Under the pieces are notes generated by a model. That model made no database searches and was not told the DNA's origin. It worked only from the letters and a program-made list of their open reading frames with translations. From Symsagittifera roscoffensis (lineage: Eukaryota; Xenacoelomorpha; Acoela; Convolutidae), in the NCBI RefSeq assembly GCF_963678635.1, contig NC_087068.1, positions 33,241,436-33,305,435 on the forward strand: DNA of 64,000 nt, given 5' to 3'. Positions 19,429-26,785 of this stretch are shown here, piece by piece. Each line of letters starts with the position of its first letter. The stretch's first letter is position 1. Position numbers and translations under genes: made by a program.

Positions 19429-19870
19429 TTTTTCGTTCGATGACTGTTAATATGTAATTATTAATGTGTCGAATTGGTTGATTCCAATTGTATAGATGTA
19501 CTGGTTTGTGTTTGTACTGCTTTTTTATTCTTCTTTTTCCTCTTTGTGATGAATTTGAAGTTGTTTCTGAGTCAGAAAAATATAATTGATCGTGAAGTGG
19601 GTAATTTTTATCTACTGATTCTTTTAGTTTGTAAAGTTCGTCTAAACTGTTGATTTCTGATTCTGAAAATGCGTTTCGATTCTTTGAAAATCTTTTTCGT
19701 GTTATTTGTCTTTGTTTAGTTATTATTTTTCTCTTTAGTGTTTGTCGTTTTGTGCGAATGTATCCAACTGTTTGTGTATGAGGTGTGATTACAAGGTCGT
19801 ATTTTTTGTTATCTATTTCACAATTGTGTAAAATGATTGTTTGTTTATTTCCTAGGTTTTTAAATGACAT
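19403..19870 (-). CDS. Basic 155-aa protein upstream of Gag
   Basis: I recognise no family. Residues about 38-62 form a Lys/Arg-rich cluster that could bind RNA or act as a nuclear localisation signal; a Ser/Glu/Asp-rich acidic patch follows (about 65-110), then a second Arg/Lys cluster (about 110-122). The last 26 nt overlap the Gag-Pol start in another frame, so ribosomes could pass to Gag by reinitiation. Position at the 5' end of the genomic RNA and the charge pattern would suit a nucleic-acid-binding accessory protein of Rev or Tat type, but that is inference. Confidence 0.65.
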   Translation of the reverse strand: MSFKNLGNKQTIILHNCEIDNKKYDLVITPHTQTVGYIRTKRQTLKRKIITKQRQITRKRFSKNRNAFSESEINSLDELYKLKESVDKNYPLHDQLYFSDSETTSNSSQRGKRRIKKQYKHKPVHLYNWNQPIRHINNYILTVIERKNELNTHSR

Positions 19871-20384
19871 AAGGTTTAGGATGACGGATGCAAAAGGTTG
19901 TTAAATGATTTCTATTTTCTTAAACTGTTAGTTCTTACGATTTTTTGGTTAGCTTAACCTGGGTCTTTTTGTTCAGGGTTGGAGAGAAAAGTATATCGAT
20001 TCCGGAGAATGATTTTACTTTCTCGTGACTAGTATAAGCTAAGGTGTTAACTTACTTAATCTTACTTAAGGGAGTGATTGTGTTCAAGGGTTGGAGAATA
20101 GTAAATCGATCCACAAGGTTCAGGTATAATTAGAACGCGAGTAGTTCGTTAGGTACTATTTTAAACTTACTAAGTCTAAGATTTATCCTGGGTCTGGTAA
20201 GAGGGGGGATCAAGTGAAGGATGAATAACCGAAGTTCTTCACTGTTTATCCTAATTTGAATGATTAGTTTTGTTTAAAAATTTCTATTAGTCTTGGGTCT
20301 TTAGAAAGGGTTGGGTAGTGAATCGACGTTTGAGGTCGTTAGACACTAATTAAGTGGGTGGGGGAGAACAAAGTTGTTCTGTTT

Positions 20385-20469
20385 GATCCAAGGATAAGCC
20401 TTGATGATCAAATTTAAAATGTAATGAAATAGAAAATGATTTAAGATCCAAGGATAAGCCTTGATGATC
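20385..20469 (-). repeat. Two tandem hairpins in the leader
   Basis: The 25-nt sequence at 20385-20409 recurs exactly at 20445-20469. Each contains CAAGG and CCTTG around a 5-nt loop, flanked by GATC on both sides. The related element keeps one copy (24404-24428). Candidate encapsidation or dimer-linkage stem-loops. Confidence 0.55.
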
Positions 20470-20800
20470 TGGTTTTAAAATTAAGTGACTTTAGGTTTTA
20501 ATGAGGTTTTAAATTTGTGTAAAGGAAAGATTTAGTGTTTTTATGATATTAGTGGGTTTGATAATTGCTGTTATGTTTTAGGTGATGAAGCTGGAACAAC
20601 AGGGTGATTTATGATTACTAACCATTTATTGTCATGCTACTAATTTTTATTTTTATTTTCCAATAAATATTTTTCAAACATGTTTTGTATAATACTGCAG
20701 AATTTTAGGAAAACGATCTTAGATCTTTTTATCAATCGTTATTGTATAATATTAATTTCGTTTAGCGCCTGAAATGATTTTGAAGATTTACTTCAAGGTT

Positions 20801-21034
20801 TTATGTTTGCAAATGGAAATCTAAATTCATTGCAAGTAGTATTCGAAATATAAAAGTTTGTTCTGGCTTTTGCCGAACTATCATATAACTATACGGCAAG
20901 TTTCTACTTTGTCGTATGTCGTCTTTGGTTCGATGTCTTCTTCCAATTCCGGGTAGTTCTATTATGGTTCGGAATATTGGCTCGGATCTATTGAGTCGGA
21001 GAGACATTTCAATTAAATTATTGTCGTATAACAT
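20801..21034 (-). CDS. Conserved leader ORF, 77 aa
   Basis: Begins about 90 nt after the 5' LTR. The protein is basic with a Gly-Ile-Gly-Arg-Arg turn and no known motif. The older relative encodes a homologue at 24958-24755: over about 62 aligned codons I count 21 that differ, about 12 synonymous and 9 mostly conservative (Tyr/Phe, Ile/Val, Lys/Arg). That pattern points to selection on the protein. It might be a first exon spliced to a downstream gene, a stand-alone peptide, or an upstream ORF that controls translation. Confidence 0.6.
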   Translation of the reverse strand: MLYDNNLIEMSLRLNRSEPIFRTIIELPGIGRRHRTKDDIRQSRNLPYSYMIVRQKPEQTFIFRILLAMNLDFHLQT

Positions 21035-21104
21035 TTTGTAAATGTTTTTGTCTAATTTCTAATCTAATTTTGGTTAATTCTAATCTAATAAGGTCTTGTT
21101 CGAG

Positions 21105-21122
21105 ACTTATGGTCGCACCAGA
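21105..21122 (-). promoter_or_regulatory. Candidate tRNA primer-binding site
   Basis: On the element strand the 5' LTR is followed by two bases and then TGGTGCGACCATAAG, the complement of a tRNA 3' end ending in CCA. The complementarity continues into a T-loop-like TTCGAGA. The related element has the same site with two changes (25051-25068). I cannot name the tRNA. Confidence 0.55.
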
Positions 21123-21530
21123 TGAGTTAGGACTGGGGCGTAACTCATAGAGTAATTTCGGATAGGGTACACCGTCTGCTCGTCACGCTATCTTATTTTC
21201 GGCCGGATAGATTCGTGCAACTTCTTAGTCTAATACCGATCCTAATCTTACTCTTATACTATCTAGTCTCAGGTTGTTTAACTAGTCTCTGCTAGGCTCA
21301 ATAGATCTAGGGTATACTGGTTTATTGCGGCTGCTGAAGTGCTCGGGAGAGTCCAACTAATTTCTAAGTTAAATTCAAATCTCTCTGGTGCTGAAATTAC
21401 AAGTAACTTCAGCACTTACAAATAAGTGGGTTGTTAGTTAGATGGATCATGATTGGTTAATATTAAATACTTTACATTGGTAAAACATTTAATTTATCCA
21501 ATCATAAAATATAGTTTAGATCAGGTTCCA
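21123..21530 (-). repeat. 5' LTR of the intact element
   Basis: 408 bp, identical by eye to 2680-3087. It carries the transcription start for the minus-strand genes. The GTGCTGAA...TTCAGCAC hairpin and the AATAAA signal occur as in the other LTR. Confidence 0.95.
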
Positions 21531-21533
21531 ATA

Positions 21534-21733
21534 NNNNNNNNNNNNNNNNNNNNNNNNNNNNNNNNNNNNNNNNNNNNNNNNNNNNNNNNNNNNNNNNNNN
21601 NNNNNNNNNNNNNNNNNNNNNNNNNNNNNNNNNNNNNNNNNNNNNNNNNNNNNNNNNNNNNNNNNNNNNNNNNNNNNNNNNNNNNNNNNNNNNNNNNNNN
21701 NNNNNNNNNNNNNNNNNNNNNNNNNNNNNNNNN
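21534..21733. other. Assembly gap (200 N)
   Basis: Exactly 200 undetermined bases, a conventional placeholder length. It hides the right target duplication and the start of the next LTR, so the distance between the two elements is unknown. Confidence 0.99.
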
Positions 21734-22037
21734 AGTCTAATACCGATCCTAATCTTACTCTTATACTTACTAGTCTCAGGGTGTTTAACTAGTCTCTGCT
21801 AGGCTCAATAGATCTAGGGTATACTGGTTTATTGCGGCTGCTGAAGTTCTCTTGGAGAGGCAACTAATTTCTAAGTTAAATTCAAATCTCTCTGGTGCTG
21901 AAATTACAAGTAATTTCAGCACTTACAAATAAGTGGGTTGTTAGTTAGATGGATTATGATTGGTTAATATTAATTAATTTACAGTGGTAAAATATCCAAT
22001 TTATCCAATTATAAAATGTAGTTTAGATCAGGTTACA
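21734..22037 (-). repeat. 3' LTR (partial) of the deleted element
   Basis: Matches the second part of the other LTRs from 'agtctaatacc' to the terminal CA. Its outer end is in the N gap. Confidence 0.9.
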
Positions 22038-22843
22038 CCCATCCGGGTTTTACAGAGTTTTTTAGAATTATCTTTCTGCAATTTGAAGGATGGATGATGA
22101 ACGTTGGTATTTGGCGAACATCATATTCTTGTCCGGTTCCTCCTGTTGAAGAAGTTCCAGGACGCTGGAGTTAGGGACATACAATCGTTGTGTCGTCCTG
22201 TGACAACGACTGTGATCCCCAATGAAATCAATCTGATTTCAAAATGATTTGCTATGACGAGTTTTTCTGTATTATGTAGAGAACTTGTTTTGTGTTCAAC
22301 CTCGTCTGGGAATGGCGTGGAGATCGTGTGTGGAAGGGATGCCTCGTAACTCGGATCTGTACGTATAATTGAACATCGAGGTGGTTATTGGTCTAGTTCA
22401 ATGAAGTCCTTTTCTGCGAAGTCAAGTCGTACTCTAAAACTTTTGAGTTGTGATTTTGGGCGGCATATCGGTTGTGTTTATCCATTCTTTTGTTCGAGTG
22501 TGATGGGATCATCTAGTCTTTGGATGTTCGTCTTTGTTGTTGTGTATTGATCTATATACTGCAAAGTATAATTTACATTTTATAAAATCTTGTTTTCCAA
22601 TTTTTTAATCATGATTTTAGTTAATCGTTTTCACAAAAGTGTTTTGTTTTAGTTTGGTTATTTTGAAGAGTTACTCACCCTTGAGTACCTCTTATTAAAA
22701 ATATAACTGTGGTCACAAAGCGTGGATGTAGCGCGGTGGGTTAGGCCGGCTATGCTCAGGACGTCCTCTCTGGTGGGTTAGGCCAGGAGTGTGAGTATAA
22801 TTTCGTGCTGTTTCTTTGAGAGGTCCTGTTATGTGATAACTTT

Positions 22844-23242
22844 TCATGCTGGGTTTTTGTTGATCTTTCTTATGTTACTCTGGTCGTGTCCTTTTTTCAA
22901 AAGTGTATGGGTTAACTTGGAAAGAAATTCGTGTGGATGTTTGGGGGTTTTGGGTAGTTGTAGGTATTGTCGGGTTTTCTTGGGCTGATGTCGGTGAAGA
23001 CTGATTTTGTGATTGTTGGTTAGCAATTTTTGAAAGTATTCTGCTTGATTTTTTCTTGTGGAAAAATTAATGTTTTTGTAATATTCTTCAAGGAAAAGAA
23101 TTAAAAGGATTGATGCTAAAGCGAATGTGATTATTGCCTTTTTTATACATTTGCACATTGTCAATATTAGGGATGATAAAAATGTTATGAAAATTACAAA
23201 TAGTACAAAAATATCTGTTCTACTAAAAATTGTTCGTATCAT
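22844..23242 (-). CDS. Small membrane protein homologue with longer tail (132 aa)
   Basis: The first 55 residues match the 62-aa membrane ORF of the intact element; of these 55 codons 25 differ, 21 silently. Here the frame does not stop after the second hydrophobic segment but continues through a basic tail that overlaps, in another frame, the start of the Met-less ORF. The last residues lie beyond the deletion junction near 22895 and are not original. Confidence 0.65.
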   Translation of the reverse strand: MIRTIFSRTDIFVLFVIFITFLSSLILTMCKCIKKAIITFALASILLILFLEEYYKNINFSTRKNQAEYFQKLLTNNHKISLHRHQPKKTRQYLQLPKTPKHPHEFLSKLTHTLLKKGHDQSNIRKINKNPA

Positions 23243-23482
23243 CTAAATATACTTTGGATTATCGTACCTGCGATTATGGTCAATGATTTGGGAAAGTTGG
23301 AGATATATTTCAAATAGGGAGTAGAAAATTAAAAAGATGTTGCAAAAAATTATTAAAATTATTATAAAAGCTTCAAAAGTATCAAAAAGAAATATGAATA
23401 AAAGTTTAAGTAGTATGAAAAAGTTTATGAAAATGTTGAAAATTGTATTTTTAAAAATATTGACTGATCGAGAGAAGAGCAT
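23243..23482 (-). CDS. Small membrane protein homologue, 79 aa
   Basis: Same design as the 76-aa ORF at 10375-10605: short N-terminus, long Ile/Phe/Leu membrane stretch with the shared motif ending in FYxxxExYLQLS, polar tail. Its TAG stop is followed directly by the ATG of the next membrane ORF, whereas the intact element has a 4-nt overlap. The tight coupling of the pair is thus conserved. Confidence 0.65.
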   Translation of the reverse strand: MLFSRSVNIFKNTIFNIFINFFILLKLLFIFLFDTFEAFIIILIIFCNIFLIFYSLFEIYLQLSQIIDHNRRYDNPKYI

Positions 23483-24089
23483 TATAGAAATGATTTCTTT
23501 GTCGAATATTTTTTGTTGTTTGGGGCGAAGTTCAAGTGTGGTCGAGTTATTTATTGATTTTTTGACAAGTGGGTTGAGTTTTGTGAAAAGTTGTTGGGGG
23601 CTAATTTTATGGTGTTTGGGAGGTCTTCTTTTCTTTATTTTTATTTTTTGGGTGATCTGGGGTATTTTGAGATTTTTGTACTTTAGGCCAAATGAATATG
23701 GTCGTTTTTTAATTTAGGCTAATTTACCATTTTTGGTTGGAAGGTTTTTGAGGTCTGAGTTGGGAAAATCTTGTTGATCTTTGCGTTATTAGATAGGGGA
23801 GGGTAATGATATTATGTTGGTATTTACTTTAGTTGTCAAGTTTGAGCGGTTTGCTTATTTTTGACCTGGAGGTTATAAAGTTATAGTTATAGATATGCCT
23901 GGAGTTTAATATCTTTCGTCTAATAGGTTGGTGTTAGAGTTATAGAAGGTGACAGATTTAAGTGAATCCTATTGGCTGAATCTGAACTAGAACTGTTGCG
24001 TGTTTGTCAGCTTGTAATTTTGAAAAATGAAACTTCAAAATGATCCAGAGGTGTAAAGATTATTAATTTTAAAATTAAAGCTGTTTTTG

Positions 24090-24330
24090 AAATTCAACTT
24101 TCTTTAATGTTTTAGATTAAGGGATGAAGGTTTTGTAGTTTTTACGTGGTTGATTTCTAAGTCGTGATAATTTTCTATGTTTTGATTTCTCTACTTGTTC
24201 TTGTGGTAGAATTTTTTCTATAAATTTCCTATTTTTTCTTTCTTTTTGAGGTTTTTTTTGGTCTTGTTGTATTGCGTTTTTGTATTGTTTTGAGTTGTAG
24301 TTGATTTCGGGTTTTGTTTTTCATGATGAA
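24090..24330 (-). pseudogene. Remnant of the Gag-Pol C-terminus
   Basis: Resembles 11212-11450 of the intact element, the end of pol after integrase. The remainder of Gag-Pol is deleted; sequence resumes near 24370 with the leader. Confidence 0.6.
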
Positions 24331-24754
24331 CGTTGTGTTGTTCATCTATTTATTTTTCTCTTATGATCAGGTTTTAAATTTGGTGAAATATAAAATTTAT
24401 TAAGATCCAAGGATAAGCCTTGATGATCTGATTTTTAAAATTAAGTGAATTTAAGTTTAAAATGGTTTGAATTTATTTAAGAAAAAGATTTAGTTCTTCA
24501 ATGATATTAGTGAGCTTATGATTGCTGTTATGTTTAGGTGATGAAGCTGGAACAACAGGATTAATTATGATTACTAACAATTTATTGTCATGCTACTAAT
24601 TTTTATTTTTATTTTCAATAAATATTTTTCAAATATGTTTCATATAATACTGCAGAAATTAAAAAAACGATCTGAGATCTTTTTATCAATCGTTATTGTA
24701 CATTAATATTTTTGTTTAGCGCCTGAAATGATCATGAAGGTTTACATCAAATTT

Positions 24755-24958
24755 TTATGTTTGCAAATGAAAATCTAAATTCATTGCTAATAAGATTCTA
24801 AATACAAAAGTTTGTGTTGGCTTTTGCCGTACAACCATAAAACTAAATGGTAAGTTTCTACTTTGTCGTTTGTCGTCTCTCGTCCGAGGTCTTCTTCCAA
24901 TTCCGGGTAGTTCTAGTATCGTTCGGAATATTGGCTCTGATCTTTTGAGACATTTCAA
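24755..24958 (-). CDS. Conserved leader ORF homologue, 67 aa
   Basis: Homologue of the 77-aa leader ORF, with about 85 percent identical residues over the shared 62. The N-terminus is shorter because the upstream ATG is not in the same place. Retained even though most genes of this element are gone. Confidence 0.55.
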   Translation of the reverse strand: MKCLKRSEPIFRTILELPGIGRRPRTRDDKRQSRNLPFSFMVVRQKPTQTFVFRILLAMNLDFHLQT

Positions 24959-25050
24959 TTAAATTATTATCGTGTAACATTTTTGAAATTGTTTTGTCTA
25001 ATTTCTAATCTATATTTGGTTAGTTCTAAACTATTAAGGTCTTATTCGAG

Positions 25051-25068
25051 ACTTATGATTGCACCAGA
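25051..25068 (-). promoter_or_regulatory. Candidate primer-binding site of the deleted element
   Basis: Adjacent to the 5' LTR; same bases as in the intact element except for two changes (GATTGCACCA against GGTCGCACCA on the plus strand). Confidence 0.5.
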
Positions 25069-25478
25069 TGAGTTAGGACCAATGTGGTTAACTCATAGAG
25101 TATTTTCGGATAGGGTACACCGTCTGCTCGTCACGCTATCTTATTTTCGGCCGGATAGATTCGTGCAACTTCTTAGTCTAATACCGATCCTTATCTTACT
25201 CTTATACTTACTAGTCTCAGGGTGTTTAAATAGTCTCTGCTAGGCTCAATAGATCTAGGGTATACTGGTTTATTGCGGCTGCTGAAGTTCTCTTGGAGAG
25301 GCAACTAATTTCTAAGTTAAATTCAAATCTCTCTGGTGCTGAAATTACAAGTAGTTTCAGCACTTACGAATAAGTGGGTTGTTAGTTAGACGGATTTTGA
25401 TTGGTTAATATTAAATATTTTACAGTGGTAAAATATCCAATTTATCCAATTATAAAATGTAGTTTAGATCAGGTTCCA
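25069..25478 (-). repeat. 5' LTR of the deleted element
   Basis: 410 bp beginning TG and ending CA; aligned throughout with the 408-bp LTRs of the intact element but diverged. It is directly followed by the left block of the satellite unit, so the element inserted into that repeat. Confidence 0.9.
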
Positions 25479-25775
25479 TTTTGATAAATTATAATCGATT
25501 ATATTGGGATTTTATAGCCTAAAAATAATATCATTATAATCCATTTTCAATCGATTATATTCGATTATTTTAGTTATTTTGTGGAGACTGACAATGAAAA
25601 TCCACTATAATCGAATAATATTTATGAAACTTCAGTGCGGGTAGTGTACTGGTTATAATGTGGTCACCATGAGAGCCACATAGCGTACAGAACAGACCCG
25701 GTATTTGGTCTCGCAAAACCAACAAATAATCAGGACCGGAAATTTCTTCAATGGTGCGATAAACAAAAACTGGAT
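25479..25775. repeat. Satellite-unit left block, copy 1 (partly interrupted)
   Basis: Shares with 26561-26785 and 33836-34045 the ATAATCGATTAT palindromes, a 'cttcagtgc..gtagt' phrase, a hairpin (TGTGG with CCACA around 'catgagag') and 'ggtctcgcaaaacc'. The retroelement LTR abuts its left side. No gene. Confidence 0.65.
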
Positions 25776-26095
25776 TGGGTAAACGGTTTCTTAGTCTTAG
25801 GACATACTAAAAGGTAAGATGAATTTCGCTTCAAAAAGGCAAATGGAAGATGGTTTGAGGCCGAAGGTTGCATAATGAGAAAAAAAAAACGGAGAAACTG
25901 CTATATGAGGGGATTGAAAGTCCACGATGAAATGACATTCTCGGAACACAAACCCCTCACACTGTCATTGATTATCCGCAAAACAAACGACGGCAAGAAA
26001 GGAAAATTTTTTAAAGGAGACAGCGACGCTATCTGAAAACTGGACGCTATCTGATGCGACGCTATCTGAAAACAAGAGCTGGATTGGGTAAACGT
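25776..26095. repeat. Satellite array I (about one monomer)
   Basis: A single diverged copy of the roughly 307-bp monomer found in arrays II and III, ending in three close repeats of GACGCTATCTGAA. Confidence 0.7.
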
Positions 26096-26560
26096 TTTTC
26101 TGCAAAACTCGACCGAACACGTTCATCAAGTGCGGCCAATTTGTAATAATTTTCCAAAAAGTGCCCAAAATTAGCATTTTTGACCAGCTCCTCACGTCAT
26201 CCCCCCAGCCCTAACGTACTCCCCCAACATACACCCCCCCCCCCAACGTATCCACCCCCCTCACGTTCCCCCATCCCCAACGTACATCACCACCAACATT
26301 AGAGGACATCTAACTGTAGTACGGGGAAGCGTGGGGGGGAGTTAGTGTGGGATCTATAGGTAACTTTTTGGAACGTTTCATAACTCGATTGAAAATAGAA
26401 AAAAATGAACTATGGCGAGAGATCAAAATAACTAACTTAAATTTAAAAAAATTTTGAAAAATGGAAAACAACACACAAAAAGATTTGAATAAATAGATTA
26501 TAATCCATTGTAATTGATGAAAACGGATTATTTTTCTTTTGATAAAATTTTTTGAAAGAA
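26096..26560. repeat. Satellite-unit right block, copy 1
   Basis: Starts where the monomer changes from GGTTTCTTAG to GTTTTTCTGC and includes a C-rich stretch (about 26200-26282) followed by a G-rich one (26318-26350), then AT-rich sequence. Closely repeated at 33366-33835. No gene. Confidence 0.7.
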
Positions 26561-26785
26561 ATCGATTTTAATAAATTATAATCGATTATTTTTGTTATTT
26601 TGTAGTGACTGACAATTAAAATCCACTATAATCGATTATTATCCATGAAACTTCAGTGCTGGTAGTCTACTGGTTATATGTGGTTTTCATGAGAGCCACA
26701 TATAGCGTACAAAACAGACCCGGTAATTGGTCTCGCAAAACCAACAAATAATCAGGGCCGGAACTTTCTTCAATGGTGCGATAAA
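26561..26785. repeat. Satellite-unit left block, copy 2
   Basis: Two ATAATCGATTAT palindromes at 26578-26589 and 26628-26639 (50 bp apart), then the hairpin and 'ggtctcgcaaaacc' phrase that precedes each array. Confidence 0.7.

Larger units (their letters stand above)
19871..21104 (-). promoter_or_regulatory. Long 5' leader of the element
   Basis: About 1.2 kb between the primer-binding site and the first large ORF. It holds a conserved small ORF (21034-20801), two copies of a 25-nt hairpin sequence (20385-20409, 20445-20469), and three degenerate repeats of a GGTTGG..ATCGA phrase (near 19976, 20088 and 20308). Packaging and dimerisation signals would be expected here. Confidence 0.5.
2680..21530 (-). 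mobile_element. Intact 18.85-kb LTR retroelement, Ty3/gypsy-type Pol plus Env and extra genes
   Basis: Two 408-bp LTRs that I read as identical flank an 18-kb interior. Genes on the minus strand, in element order: leader ORF (21034-20801), basic 155-aa ORF (19870-19403), Gag-Pol (19428-11206), 76-aa and 62-aa membrane ORFs (10605-10190), Met-less ORF (10184-9048), Env (9060-6442), 597-aa ORF (6445-4652). A primer-binding-like site lies just inside the 5' LTR and a purine tract just inside the 3' LTR. The long frames are uninterrupted. Identical LTRs imply a recent insertion. The size is about two to three times that of a usual Ty3/gypsy element. Pol domain order (PR-RT-RNaseH-IN with a GPY-like C-terminus) is the basis for the family call; the Env makes it an errantivirus-like, endogenous-retrovirus-style element. 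Confidence 0.92.
21734..25478 (-). mobile_element. Older, internally deleted relative of the retroelement
   Basis: LTRs at 21734-22037 (partial, its start hidden by the gap) and 25069-25478 differ by about ten bases over the shared 304 bp, so the insertion is older than its neighbour. Between them lie the 3' non-coding region (to about 22900), a fragment of the Met-less ORF, both membrane ORFs, the spacer, the last part of pol (about 24090-24330), the leader with its small ORF, and the primer-binding site. Env, the 597-aa ORF and nearly all of Gag-Pol are deleted, so it would depend on a complete relative. It belongs to a diverged lineage, not a copy of the neighbour. Confidence 0.88.

Noticed and set aside
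21453..21740. 95-aa ORF running into X residues
   Set aside because: Crosses the N gap; not real.
25625..25780. Possible tRNA-derived SINE in the left block (A-box-like TGGTAGTCTACTGG, GGTCTCG as B box)
   Set aside because: The B-box match is poor and no tRNA cloverleaf can be drawn; the similarity is too weak to call.
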